9,100 nucleotides of DNA from Lachnospiraceae bacterium (GCA_024697505.1 JAILFQ010000144.1:1-9100); one strand, 5' to 3'; counted from the stretch's first letter, positions 1 through 8,054 are shown. Program-made: numbers and translations. The notes: a model not told the origin generated them from the sequence alone.

Positions 1-1
1 T

Positions 2-1522
2 ATCGGTGAGCATCCTGAAAAGCCTTTTATCTGCTGCGAGTATACCCATGCCATGGGCAATTCCAACGGCGCAATGCACAAGTACACAGACCTTGCAAGA
101 AGACTTCCTAAGTACCAGGGCGGCTTTATCTGGGACTACATAGACCAGGCCATTAAACAGAAAGACCGCTACGGCAACGAATATCTTGCTTTTGGCGGAG
201 ACTTCGGAGACAGACCTACAGACTATAACTTCTGCGTAAACGGAGCTGTTTTTGCAGACCGTACAAACTCTCCAAAAATGCAGGAAATAAAGTATAATTA
301 CAGAAATATTCTTGTTAGTCCGGAAAAGAAGAGCGTTAAAATATTCAACGACTCACTCTTTACCTGCACAAGCGAGTTTAAGGCTGTTGCAATCCTTGAA
401 AAAGAAGGAAAAGAGATTGCAAGAGAAGAAATAAAAACAGACGTGGCTCCACAGGAGACAAGGGAATACAAGCTTCCAAAGGCAGTCTGCGAGGCAGACC
501 TTCCGGGAGAATACACCATCACGGTGGCTTTCCTGCTTAAAGAGGATACTCTCTATGCAAATGCCGGCTATGAGGTTTCTTTCGGACAGTACACCTACAG
601 CGTAAAAGAAAAGAGAGTAGGACACACAATGCTTCTTAACTCCGTTAAAGAAGCCGGAAACTACGAAGAAGGCGCGCCTGTTATAGAAGATTGCGACTAC
701 AACTTTGGAGTTAAGGGTGAGCATTTTCATTACATCTTTGCCAAAAACGGAAGAGGCTTTGTGTCTCTTAAGTATGCGGGCAAGGAAATGATAAGTTTTC
801 CGCCTGCACCTAACTTCTGGCGTGCAGCAACAGACAACGACAGAGGTAATGCAATGCCTTTCCGCTACGCTCAGTGGAAGCTTGCAAGTATGTATGCAAA
901 GATAGACGAAACAAAGGTTAAAAAGGGAAAAGAAGCGGTTGTTACATACAAATACGTCTTCCCTACAAACCCGGAAGGCTCCTGCACAGTGGAATACCAT
1001 GTGTCCGGCAACGGAATAATAAGAGTTGTAATGGATATGGACCCTGTTGAAGGTCTTACGGAAATGCCGGAATTCGGAATGATGTTTAAGATTCCTGCAG
1101 ATTACGACAAAATTAAATACTATGGTAACGGACCGCTTGAGAACTACTGTGACAGAAAAGAAGGAGCAAAGCTTGGTCTTTTTGAGACCACCGCAAAAGA
1201 TAACTATGTTCCTTATGTAATTCCGCAGGAATGCGGCTGCCGCACGGGAGTACGTTTTGTAAGCGTATGCGACGGTTTCGGAAGAGGACTTGAGTTTGCC
1301 GGTGACAATATGGATGTTACAATACTTCCTTACACACCACACGAGCTTGAAAACGCTTACCATGCTTTCGAACTTCCGCAGATTCACCATACGGTTATAA
1401 GAGTAGCCTTAAGACAGATGGGAATCGGCGGCGACGATTCCTGGGGGGCTAAAACTCATGAAGAGTATCTTATAGACACGACCAAAGGCCTGCACTTTGA
1501 ATTTGAAATGGCAGGTTGCTGA
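2..1522 (+). CDS. lacZ: Beta-galactosidase, GH2 LacZ type (C-terminal 506 residues; 5' end outside window)
   Basis: Hydrolyses terminal beta-galactosides such as lactose, probably in the cytoplasm. The frame is open from base 2, so the gene begins upstream. CEYTHAMGNS contains the nucleophile Glu (codon 38-40, equivalent to E. coli E537). GGFIWDYIDQ follows, with its Trp (131-133) exactly 31 residues later, as E. coli W568 follows E537. GGDFGDRPTDYNFCVNG places Asp, Phe and Asn in register with E. coli D598, F601 and N604, which bind galactose and sodium. The C-terminal small-chain domain is seen in FWRAATDNDRG, YYGNGPLENYCDR, IPQECGCRTGVR and MGIGGDDSWG, whose Trp (1442-1444) matches W999. 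The acid/base Glu (E461 equivalent) lies in the missing part. No frameshift is visible, so the enzyme should be functional. A sister GH2 specificity cannot be fully excluded, but the LacZ-specific motifs are strong. Confidence 0.96.
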   Translation: MGEHPEKPFICCEYTHAMGNSNGAMHKYTDLARRLPKYQGGFIWDYIDQAIKQKDRYGNEYLAFGGDFGDRPTDYNFCVNGAVFADRTNSPKMQEIKYNYRNILVSPEKKSVKIFNDSLFTCTSEFKAVAILEKEGKEIAREEIKTDVAPQETREYKLPKAVCEADLPGEYTITVAFLLKEDTLYANAGYEVSFGQYTYSVKEKRVGHTMLLNSVKEAGNYEEGAPVIEDCDYNFGVKGEHFHYIFAKNGRGFVSLKYAGKEMISFPPAPNFWRAATDNDRGNAMPFRYAQWKLASMYAKIDETKVKKGKEAVVTYKYVFPTNPEGSCTVEYHVSGNGIIRVVMDMDPVEGLTEMPEFGMMFKIPADYDKIKYYGNGPLENYCDRKEGAKLGLFETTAKDNYVPYVIPQECGCRTGVRFVSVCDGFGRGLEFAGDNMDVTILPYTPHELENAYHAFELPQIHHTVIRVALRQMGIGGDDSWGAKTHEEYLIDTTKGLHFEFEMAGC

Positions 1523-1531
1523 TAAAGACGG

Positions 1532-1565
1532 GAAGAGCCGGCACTTTTGTGCCGGTTGCTTCTTT
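1532..1565 (+). terminator. Probable intrinsic terminator after lacZ
   Basis: A hairpin begins 9 bases after the lacZ stop. The core stem is 1536-1544 paired with 1549-1557 (AGCCGGCAC with GTGCCGGTT, one G-U pair) around a TTTT loop. It extends by GAAG (1532-1535) pairing with CTTC (1559-1562) past one bulged G. Only three T residues follow (1563-1565), so termination may be incomplete, and some read-through into the next gene is possible. Confidence 0.65.
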
Positions 1566-1580
1566 AAAAAGGGGAAATAA

Positions 1581-3332
1581 ATGAGTCTTTTTGAAAATGT
1601 TGCAAGTCTGATGGGAAGACCTGCAGAAGAAAAAAAGAATAAAGACCTTAAGGAAGCCCTTGCAAGAGGAGAAAACAGCGAAGTAAAAAACGGCGATGCC
1701 AAAGCTGAAGGAACTGCGGGGGCAAAAGATGCTGCCGCTGTTTCCGCTAAGGTTTTGCAGGCTGCGGGCACTCAAAAGCAACCGGTAGAGGGGCAGGTTA
1801 TAACAGCTGTTGTAACGGACATAAGAAGAAATCTTATAGAGGTTGAACTTGAGGACGGCCAGCGCTTTACAGCAAGAACAGCTTCTGCCGTAGACTACGA
1901 AATAGGCCAAAAAGCATCATTTATTTTTAACGGGGTAGATGAAGACAGAAACCAGATCTTATTAAAGAATATGCCTCCACAGACGGATAAGCTTACGGAA
2001 CTTGTTAATAAGGTTCTTCTGGGAGCAGGTATTACCAAAACGGAAAAGACGGAAACCATAGTAAGGGAGCTGATGGCCGGGAAGCAAAGCCTTGCACCTG
2101 CAAATATCCGTCATTTTATGAGCCTTTCCGCAAAGCATCCGGAGGCTTCCGTAAAAACCATGATAAAACTTGAAGAAGTTGGAATTAAGGTTACGGACGA
2201 ACTTGCCAAGGGGCTTGAAGAATACACGATTAACGGAAAAGTTTTTGCAAAGGATCTGGAAACAGTTCTTAACGAAGTTGCGGGAAGACTGGACAAAATG
2301 CCGGAAGGTGCGGAAAAAGAAGGGCTGGTGGCACAGCTAAAAGAAGGCCTTGCACTTATTTCTTCAAATTCCGGTTCGCCTGAAGCAGCAAATGGAAACG
2401 TTGAAAATGCCGTAAATGCTGCAAATACGGAAAATGCAGAAACACTTGTAAAGCCGGATAACACGGGAAATACAGGTAACACAGGTAACACAGAAACTCT
2501 TGTAAAGCCGGACATTACAGAAAATGCGGAAAGTGCAGAAAATGCGGGAAACACCGCGGCTGTGGAAAAAAGTGACAATACAGATAATATACTTACGGCA
2601 AAAACTCCGGAAAAGCCTGTGCAGGAAAATGCGGAAAGCGCGGTAAATCCGAAAAATGCGGATACGGCAGGTTTAAAACCTGCGGAAGCGAGCACCGGAG
2701 TTTTAAAGAGCACAGACCCTAAAGAAATAGTGGAGGGGCTTAAGAGAGAACTTATTCTTAATACAAAAGTTCTTGCAGAGGAAAAGCAGGAAAAGAAGCT
2801 TTTGGACAACAAAAAACTTCTGGATTCCATACTGGATATAATAAAGAAGACAGAGAGCAATTCCCCTGCGGAAAAAGAAAGCGCTGCAAGAGCGGAAGTT
2901 TTACGAAACGAAAATAATCTTGCAAAAACCTTTTCGGATGTTTTTCCTTTCTTTAGAATACCGGTAAGGCTAAAGGAAGAACTTACAAGCGGAGAGCTTT
3001 ACGTTTATAAAAGAAAAAAAGGCGGAAATGAGGCTTCCGGAACAAAGGCTTTTCTTCATTTTGATCTGGAAAACCTGGGAAGCCTGGACATATATATAAC
3101 ACTTGCGGGAAAGTATGTTTCCGCAAAGTTTACCTCTGATATGAAGGACTCCGCGGAGATTTTAAGGGAAGAGATGCCTTCTTTGGAAAGTCAGCTTTCA
3201 AAGGCGGGCTACGAACTTAAAAGCGAAGTTGTGTACGAGGAGAAAGAGGAAAATAAAACACCTCTGGATAACTTCCTGGACTCTGTTTCAGGAAGTGAGG
3301 TATCCCGTTTTACATTCGATATAAGGGCTTAG
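1581..3332 (+). CDS. FliK-like protein (flagellar hook-length control C-terminal fold) with repetitive linker
   Basis: A 583-residue protein with no signal peptide or membrane segment. The start is set by AAAAAGGGGAA just upstream (1566-1576). Regions: charged N-terminus (1-70); a small beta-rich segment (about 71-130, GQVITAVVTDIRRN to ILLKNMPP); a helical segment (about 131-260); an Asn/Thr/Glu/Ala low-complexity linker (about 262-375) with short repeats; a Lys/Glu-rich helical stretch (about 375-445); and a C-terminal domain (about 450-555). That last domain, with FDLENLGSLDIYITL, YVSAKFTSD, a helix ending LESQLSKAGYEL and a final strand, follows the pattern of the Flg_hook domain (FliK C-terminus). 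In FliK proteins this domain signals the export switch at the base of the flagellum, and the disordered N-terminal/linker part acts as the length ruler. The assignment rests on pattern, not on alignment. It stands alone between a terminator and a likely promoter, without flagellar neighbours, so a different role for the domain is possible. Confidence 0.6.
   Translation: MSLFENVASLMGRPAEEKKNKDLKEALARGENSEVKNGDAKAEGTAGAKDAAAVSAKVLQAAGTQKQPVEGQVITAVVTDIRRNLIEVELEDGQRFTARTASAVDYEIGQKASFIFNGVDEDRNQILLKNMPPQTDKLTELVNKVLLGAGITKTEKTETIVRELMAGKQSLAPANIRHFMSLSAKHPEASVKTMIKLEEVGIKVTDELAKGLEEYTINGKVFAKDLETVLNEVAGRLDKMPEGAEKEGLVAQLKEGLALISSNSGSPEAANGNVENAVNAANTENAETLVKPDNTGNTGNTGNTETLVKPDITENAESAENAGNTAAVEKSDNTDNILTAKTPEKPVQENAESAVNPKNADTAGLKPAEASTGVLKSTDPKEIVEGLKRELILNTKVLAEEKQEKKLLDNKKLLDSILDIIKKTESNSPAEKESAARAEVLRNENNLAKTFSDVFPFFRIPVRLKEELTSGELYVYKRKKGGNEASGTKAFLHFDLENLGSLDIYITLAGKYVSAKFTSDMKDSAEILREEMPSLESQLSKAGYELKSEVVYEEKEENKTPLDNFLDSVSGSEVSRFTFDIRA
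2395..2670 (+). repeat. Degenerate short repeats coding the Asn/Thr/Glu linker of the FliK-like protein
   Basis: Within the linker, three tandem 9-base units (2463-2489; the last two are identical, ACAGGTAAC) encode a TGN triplet repeat. A near-identical 22-base segment occurs at 2437-2458 and 2491-2512, 54 bases apart, and both copies encode ETLVKPD. The word GAAAATGC recurs in frame about five times between 2403 and 2640, encoding ENA. All repeat periods are multiples of three, so length changes by slippage would keep the reading frame. Confidence 0.8.
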
Positions 3333-3381
3333 ATTGTAAAAGAAGCCTAAATGGGTGGAAAAAATGTTAAAACTGTGTTAA

Positions 3382-3387
3382 TATAAT
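3382..3387 (+). promoter_or_regulatory. Candidate -10 box upstream of the MgtC-family gene
   Basis: A perfect TATAAT lies in the AT-rich 110-base gap before the MgtC-family gene, 55 bases upstream of its start. The region 17-18 bases further upstream is only A-rich (around 3358-3364) with no good TTGACA match, and there is no TGn extension. A start of transcription near 3394 would give a leader of roughly 50 bases. No terminator is evident between the previous stop codon and this site. Confidence 0.4.
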
Positions 3388-3442
3388 CAATCATGTGTCT
3401 GTAAAAGACATTATTTACATATTTTTTAAGGAGTGAGTATTT

Positions 3443-4177
3443 ATGTCTAATGTAGTTGGTGGCGATTTATTTATCAGCATGGGGGTTTCCTGGGAAATAT
3501 ACCTGGAAATGCTTTTAAGAGTCGTTGTTGCAAGCGCGTGCGGAGCATGCATAGGAATAGAAAGAAGTAAAAGATTTAAGGAAGCAGGAATAAGAACCCA
3601 CGTTATCATTTGTGCGGCAGCCGCTTTAATGATGATAGTTTCCAAGTACGGTTTCATAGACCTTAACGTTATTTCCAACGGAAACGGATTAAAGGGCGCG
3701 GACCCTGCAAGAATAGCGGCTCAGGTTGTGAGTGGTATTTCCTTCCTTGGCGCCGGCGTAATTTTTAAGAACGGCGGAAGCATTAAGGGACTTACAACGG
3801 CAGCAGGCGTTTGGGCTACAGCCGGAATCGGTCTTACAATAGGTGCAGGTCTTTATTTTCTTGGAATTTTTACAACAATATTCCTTTACGTGCTTCAGTT
3901 TGTAATGCACAGATTTGCTATCGGAGGAGATGCACTTTCTACAATTCAGGTAAGTTTTGAGATCAAGAACACATCGGAGCTCAGAAAAGATCTTGATGAG
4001 TTTTTAAAGAGCCACAATGTACGCGTTGCAGACAGCAAGGCAAGATACACTGTAGACGGATACGCAGTTTACGAAATGACGCTTCGTACAAGAGATGAAG
4101 AACTTGAGGCGGCACTTGACGAATTCCTTCGTTCCAAGGGCGAGGTAAAGAGTATTTCAACCAGTACAACAGCTTAA
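3443..4177 (+). CDS. MgtC/SapB family membrane protein
   Basis: A 244-residue inner-membrane protein of the MgtC/SapB family. Some members support growth at low magnesium or inside macrophages, and the Salmonella MgtC acts on the F-type ATPase; the role of free-living clostridial members is not settled. The family core is clear: GACIGIERSKR (about 34-44), AGIRTHV (48-54), DPARIAAQVVSGISFLGAGVI (87-107) and IKGLTTAAGVWATAGIG (114-130), within about four to five hydrophobic segments covering 19-155. A soluble C-terminal part (about 165-240), with alternating strands and helices, resembles the ACT-like tail of long MgtC proteins. The start is supported by AAGGAG at 3428-3433; the later Met at 3479 has no such site. 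The next gene begins 31 bases downstream with no terminator between, so co-transcription is likely. Confidence 0.92.
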   Translation: MSNVVGGDLFISMGVSWEIYLEMLLRVVVASACGACIGIERSKRFKEAGIRTHVIICAAAALMMIVSKYGFIDLNVISNGNGLKGADPARIAAQVVSGISFLGAGVIFKNGGSIKGLTTAAGVWATAGIGLTIGAGLYFLGIFTTIFLYVLQFVMHRFAIGGDALSTIQVSFEIKNTSELRKDLDEFLKSHNVRVADSKARYTVDGYAVYEMTLRTRDEELEAALDEFLRSKGEVKSISTSTTA

Positions 4178-4208
4178 TCATTTTAATTAGGGGAAAGGGT
4201 CTTAAAAA

Positions 4209-5099
4209 ATGTGGGAAGAAGAACTTACAAGCAAATCAGATACCGTAACATTAAGAAATGGGATAAGGATTCCTTGCATAGGTTTCGGAACCTGGAAACT
4301 TACACCGGAGGAAGCAAAAGAGGGAGTGCTTGAGGCGATTAAAGCCGGTTACACTCACATAGATACGGCAACTGCCTATCAAAACGAAGAAGGCGTTGGA
4401 CGTGCCTTGAAAGAATCCGGATTAAGAAGAGACGAGGTTTTTGTTACAACCAAACTTCCAAATGCAGACCATGGTTATTTTAAAGCTATGGATTCTTTAA
4501 AAGGAGCCCTTTTAAGACTTGGACTTGACCATGTGGACCTTTATCTTATCCATTGGCCGGTTATAGACACCTTTAAAGACAGATTTGAGGAAGACATATG
4601 CGAAACCTGGAGAGCTCTTTTGGAAATGGAGAAAGAGGGAATAGTCCGGGTGCCGGGAGTAAGCAACTTTATGGTAAAGCACCTTAAGGTTATTGAAGAA
4701 AACGGTCTTAAACTTCCTTTTGTGGATCAGATACAGTTCAATCCTCAATGCATAGATACAGAGCTTAGAGCCTTCCTTGAAGAAAAGAAGATCCTTTGTG
4801 AAGGCTGGAGCCCGCTTGCCCAGGGCAGGGTTTTCGGCTACGAAAAACTCAGTGCCTTGGCGGAAAAATACAGCTGCGACGTTGCACAGCTTTGCGTGAG
4901 ATTTGCCCTTCAAAGCCATGTAATACCGCTTCCTAAGTCGAAAACACCGTACAGGATAGCATCCAATGCAAATGTCTTCGATTTTAAGATTTCGGATGAA
5001 GATATGAAGATAATTGAAAGCCACTCATCTTACGGCCGCATAGGAAATGAACCGGATGTGCCGAGAGTTGAACAGGTTGTTGGGTTTACGGTAAAGTAA
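4209..5099 (+). CDS. Aldo/keto reductase
   Basis: A 296-residue cytosolic NAD(P)H-dependent reductase of aldehydes or ketones, with the single TIM-barrel and usual length of the AKR family. The complete catalytic tetrad is visible: Asp52 and Tyr57 in HIDTATAYQNEEGVGRAL, Lys82 in VTTKLPN, and His115 in LYLIHWPV. GFGTWKL (25-31), GVSNF, VDQIQFNP and the cofactor-phosphate motif LPKSKTPYRIASNANVFDF are also present, the last suggesting NADPH preference. The sequence before GVSNF reads VRVPGVSNF, where most family members have an aliphatic residue instead of Pro; whether this matters is unknown. It is closest in style to the 2,5-diketo-gluconate reductase/YvgN type, but the substrate cannot be read from sequence. 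AGGGG and AAAGGG (4189-4199) provide the ribosome binding site, and the next gene starts 9 bases after the stop, indicating an operon. Confidence 0.95.
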   Translation: MWEEELTSKSDTVTLRNGIRIPCIGFGTWKLTPEEAKEGVLEAIKAGYTHIDTATAYQNEEGVGRALKESGLRRDEVFVTTKLPNADHGYFKAMDSLKGALLRLGLDHVDLYLIHWPVIDTFKDRFEEDICETWRALLEMEKEGIVRVPGVSNFMVKHLKVIEENGLKLPFVDQIQFNPQCIDTELRAFLEEKKILCEGWSPLAQGRVFGYEKLSALAEKYSCDVAQLCVRFALQSHVIPLPKSKTPYRIASNANVFDFKISDEDMKIIESHSSYGRIGNEPDVPRVEQVVGFTVK

Positions 5100-5108
5100 A
5101 GGGAAGAA

Positions 5109-6287
5109 ATGATGGCTGGAAGCGAAACGATAATCAGAAAATCCATAATTGATACAAATGATAAAGAGAGGAAGAGATACTTTTACAAGAGGGTTCTTTT
5201 CCTCCTTCTTGCGCCCATAGGCTACATCCTGCTTTTTAAATGCAGAAATGACAGAGAGTTTGCCGAAAAGGTTTTTGCACAAAAAATATTCAAAGGAGTT
5301 TCCACCGGGATTTCTTTTCTTACCGGTAAACTTCCCTTCTCTTTGGCAGAGGCATCAATAGTTATAGGCATTCCGCTGGTGGTATTCATTATCATTGCTT
5401 ATTTTGTGGTACTTAAAATAAGAGGCGGAAAGATGTTTAAGCATTTTCTTTTGCTTTTATTGGACTTTTGCTGTATAGGAAGTATTGTTTACTTTGTTTA
5501 CGCATATGGCTGCGGGGCCAATTATTACAGATATGACCTTACGGATCATTTGGGGCTTACGGTTTCCGAATCGACCCAGGAGGAGCTGGAGGGCCTGCTT
5601 ACAGAACTTGCCAAGAAAGCCACATCTCTCAGAGAAGGACTTACGGAAGATGCGGACGGCTGTTACGCATTTAAGGGGAAAGATACGGAGCTTGCGGAGA
5701 TGGCAAGAAAATCGTACATAGAACTTGCAAAAGAATACCCTATATTCGGCGGCAATTACCCTGCTCCAAAGGCGGTGTATTTTTCAAGATTTATGTCCAA
5801 AATGAATCTTACCGGTATTTATACCTGCTGGACCATGGAAGCCAATGTTAATGTGGATATACCGGATTATTCCCTTGCATCCACAATGTGCCACGAGCTG
5901 GCTCATTTGAGAGGGTTTATAAGGGAAGACGAGGCCAATTATATAGGTTATCTTGCCTGCATGGCATCTCCTGAAGCGGAACTTAAATACAGCGGCACAA
6001 TGATGGCACTTATATACACAGGAAACGCTCTTTACGCGCAGGATGCAGACAGCTACATAAAGATAAGAGAAGCATATTACTCGGATGAGGTAATGAGAGA
6101 CCTTATTGCAAACAGTGTCTACTGGAAGCAGTTTGAAGAGGAAAAAGTGGCTAAAATAACGGAAGCCGCAAATGATACTTATCTTAAGGCCAACGGTGAA
6201 GAAGACGGAACAAAGAGCTACGGAAGAATGGTAGATCTTCTGCTTGCACAGTATAAGGCAAGAAAAAATTCTTTTACAATAAGATGA
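5109..6287 (+). CDS. DUF3810-like membrane protein with HExxH metallopeptidase motif
   Basis: A 392-residue protein. Three membrane segments are predicted by eye at about 29-43, 84-102 and 112-133. Basic residues before the first (KERKRYFYKR) and between the second and third (KIRGGKMFKH) put the N-terminus inside and the large C-terminal domain outside. That domain carries HELAH (262-266) followed by RGFIREDEANYIGYLAC; His262, Glu263, His266 and an Asp/Glu downstream (probably Glu275) would form a zincin-type zinc site. The preceding EANVNVDIP and the NYYRYDL just after the third helix match the DUF3810 pattern. The family is inferred to be a membrane-anchored protease of unknown substrate; activity is not shown. 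The start is supported by AAAGGGAAG at 5098-5106; an adjacent Met at 5112 is equally usable. It sits 9 bases behind the aldo/keto reductase gene, so the two are probably translated from one message. Confidence 0.85.
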   Translation: MMAGSETIIRKSIIDTNDKERKRYFYKRVLFLLLAPIGYILLFKCRNDREFAEKVFAQKIFKGVSTGISFLTGKLPFSLAEASIVIGIPLVVFIIIAYFVVLKIRGGKMFKHFLLLLLDFCCIGSIVYFVYAYGCGANYYRYDLTDHLGLTVSESTQEELEGLLTELAKKATSLREGLTEDADGCYAFKGKDTELAEMARKSYIELAKEYPIFGGNYPAPKAVYFSRFMSKMNLTGIYTCWTMEANVNVDIPDYSLASTMCHELAHLRGFIREDEANYIGYLACMASPEAELKYSGTMMALIYTGNALYAQDADSYIKIREAYYSDEVMRDLIANSVYWKQFEEEKVAKITEAANDTYLKANGEEDGTKSYGRMVDLLLAQYKARKNSFTIR

Positions 6288-6301
6288 GTTTATGGTAACA
6301 T
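6273..6301 (+). promoter_or_regulatory. Candidate sigma-A promoter for glnS
   Basis: TTTACA (6273-6278) and TAACAT (6296-6301) are separated by exactly 17 bases. TG at 6293-6294 gives an extended -10 element (TGGTAACAT). It overlaps the last codons of the upstream gene. Transcription would begin near 6308, leaving a leader of about 30 bases that contains the glnS ribosome binding site and fits a translation start at 6339. Confidence 0.45.
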
Positions 6302-6323
6302 AATTAGTATGTATTTTAATAAG

Positions 6324-6330
6324 AAAGAGG
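6324..6330 (+). promoter_or_regulatory. Ribosome binding site that fixes the glnS start
   Basis: AAAGAGG lies 8 bases before ATG 6339 (MADEVKN). An in-frame ATG at 6309 has no purine-rich site before it and would fall at the predicted transcription start. The 6339 start is therefore preferred. Confidence 0.75.
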
Positions 6331-6338
6331 CACTTAAT

Positions 6339-8054
6339 ATGGCTGACGAAGTAAAAAACATATCAGGAGAGGCTGACGAAGCCGAGAAGAAAGAATCCAG
6401 AAACTTTATAGAAACAATTATCGAAAAAGATCTTGCAGAGGGCAGATGTAAGCAGGTAATAACACGTTTCCCTCCGGAACCTAACGGATATCTCCATATA
6501 GGTCATGCAAAGTCTATACTTTTAAACTACGGTCTTGCTGAAAAGTACGGCGGTAAGTTTAATTTCCGTTTCGACGATACAAACCCTACAAAAGAAAAGT
6601 CCGAATTTGTTGAGTCCATAATAGCAGATGTAAAATGGCTTGGAGCCGATTTTGAGGACAGACTTTTTTATGCCTCAAACTACTTCGATCAGATGTATGA
6701 AGCTGCTGTTAAGCTTATAAAGGACGGTAAGGCATATGTTTGTGACCTTTCCGCAGATGAGATAAAAGAATACAGAGGAAGCCTTACGGAACCGGGAAAA
6801 GAAAGCCCATACAGAAACAGAAGCGTTGAAGAGAACCTGAAGCTTTTTGAAGGTATGAAAAACGGCGAATTTCCGGACGGTTCCAAGGTTCTTCGTGCTA
6901 AAATAGATATGGCATCTCCTAACGTAAACATGAGAGATCCTATCATTTACAGAGTTGCAAGGATCACACACCAGAACACCGGAGACAAGTGGTGCATTTA
7001 CCCAATGTACGACTTTGCTCATCCGATAGAAGATGCGATCGAAGGAATCACACATTCCATTTGTACACTGGAGTTTGAAGACCACAGACCTCTTTACGAC
7101 TGGGTTGTTATTAACTGCGGTTACAAGAAGACTCCTGAGGAGTCTCCAAAGCAGATCGAGTTTGCAAAGATGTATCTTACAAACGTTATTACAGGTAAGA
7201 GATACATTAAAAAGCTTGTTATGGACGGCATTGTAGACGGTTGGGACGACCCTCGTCTTGTTTCCATTGCGGCTTTAAGAAGAAGAGGCTTTACACCGGA
7301 ATCCATAAGGATGTTTGTGGAACTTTCCGGAATTTCCAAGGCAAATTCATCATCTGATTACGCAATGCTGGAGTATTGTATAAGAGAAGATCTTAAGCTT
7401 AAAAAGAACAGAGTAATGGCAGTGCTTGATCCTGTTAAGCTTGTTATAGACAACTATCCGGAAGATGAGATTGAATATCTTGACGCTCCGAACAACCTTG
7501 AAAATGAGGACCTGGGTACAAGAAAGCTTCCTTTCGGAAGAGAACTTTACATAGACCGCGACGACTTTATGATAGATCCGCCTAAGAAGTACTTCAGACT
7601 TTTCCCTGGTAACGAAGTTCGTCTTATGAATGCATATTTTGTAAAGTGTACCGGCTACGAGACAGATGAAAACGGAAACGTTACTCTTGTACACTGTACT
7701 TATGACCCGGAAACAAAGTCCGGTTCCGGTTTTGAGGGAAGAAAGGTTAAGGGAACAATACACTGGGTTGCTGCCAAAACTGCGGTTAAGTGCGAAGTTC
7801 ACCTTTTTGAAAACCTTGTTGACGAGGAAAAAGGAGTTTATAATGAAGAGGACGGTTCTGTAAACGTTAACCCTAATTCCAAGACAGTTCTTACGAACTG
7901 CTACGTAGAACCAAGCCTGAAGGAGGCAAAAGCCTTCGACAGCTTCCAGTTCTTAAGACATGGTTATTTTAATGTGGATTATAAAGATACTAAGGACGGA
8001 AATCTTGTATTTAACAGAATAGTTTCCATGAAGAGTTCTTATAAGCCACAGTAG
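6339..8054 (+). CDS. glnS: Glutaminyl-tRNA synthetase
   Basis: Charges tRNA-Gln with glutamine in the cytoplasm, using ATP. With the start at 6339 it has 571 residues, near the usual 550-580. [16 protein letters not shown] carries the class I HIGH motif (53-56), and RFDDTNP binds the substrates. The catalytic-core region ends with [18 protein letters not shown] and CIREDL, followed by [13 protein letters not shown]. The C-terminal beta-barrel anticodon-binding domains contain [29 protein letters not shown] and a final [13 protein letters not shown]. All point to GlnRS rather than GluRS. The KMSKS-type loop reads VITGKR (283-288) where E. coli has VMSKR; the catalytic Lys and following Arg are kept, with one extra residue and Gly for Ser. 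No T-box leader fits in the 51-base upstream gap. The DUF2225 gene follows after 38 bases with no terminator between. Confidence 0.97.
   Translation: MADEVKNISGEADEAEKKESRNFIETIIEKDLAEGRCKQVITRFPPEPNGYLHIGHAKSILLNYGLAEKYGGKFNFRFDDTNPTKEKSEFVESIIADVKWLGADFEDRLFYASNYFDQMYEAAVKLIKDGKAYVCDLSADEIKEYRGSLTEPGKESPYRNRSVEENLKLFEGMKNGEFPDGSKVLRAKIDMASPNVNMRDPIIYRVARITHQNTGDKWCIYPMYDFAHPIEDAIEGITHSICTLEFEDHRPLYDWVVINCGYKKTPEESPKQIEFAKMYLTNVITGKRYIKKLVMDGIVDGWDDPRLVSIAALRRRGFTPESIRMFVELSGISKANSSSDYAMLEYCIREDLKLKKNRVMAVLDPVKLVIDNYPEDEIEYLDAPNNLENEDLGTRKLPFGRELYIDRDDFMIDPPKKYFRLFPGNEVRLMNAYFVKCTGYETDENGNVTLVHCTYDPETKSGSGFEGRKVKGTIHWVAAKTAVKCEVHLFENLVDEEKGVYNEEDGSVNVNPNSKTVLTNCYVEPSLKEAKAFDSFQFLRHGYFNVDYKDTKDGNLVFNRIVSMKSSYKPQ

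Noticed and set aside
353..1390. A 345-codon open frame on the - strand inside lacZ
   Set aside because: It is antisense to a clearly conserved enzyme. The protein is rich in Cys, Phe and Val with no recognisable motif and has no plausible ribosome binding site. The open frame is a by-product of the codon bias of lacZ.
2111..2860. A 249-codon open frame on the - strand opposite the FliK-like gene, with Ser/Phe/Ala repeats
   Set aside because: Its repeats are simply the reverse complement of the linker repeats. There is no ribosome binding site or family motif.
3325..3349. GGCTT/AAGCC inverted repeat across the stop of the FliK-like gene as a terminator
   Set aside because: Only five pairs, with a 12-base or longer loop and no T run afterwards.
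3393..3420. Small alternative hairpins in the leader of the MgtC-family gene (TGTCT with AGACA, or GTAAA with TTTAC)
   Set aside because: Stems of five mostly weak pairs in an AT-rich leader are expected by chance, and neither covers the ribosome binding site. This is not evidence of a magnesium-sensing leader.
6309..6338. An upstream in-frame start for glnS adding ten residues ([10 protein letters not shown])
   Set aside because: There is no ribosome binding site before 6309, whereas AAAGAGG stands 8 bases before 6339. The extra residues look like translated leader.
6288..6338. Possible T-box riboswitch ahead of glnS
   Set aside because: The gap is only 51 bases, with no specifier stem, T-box sequence or terminator hairpin.
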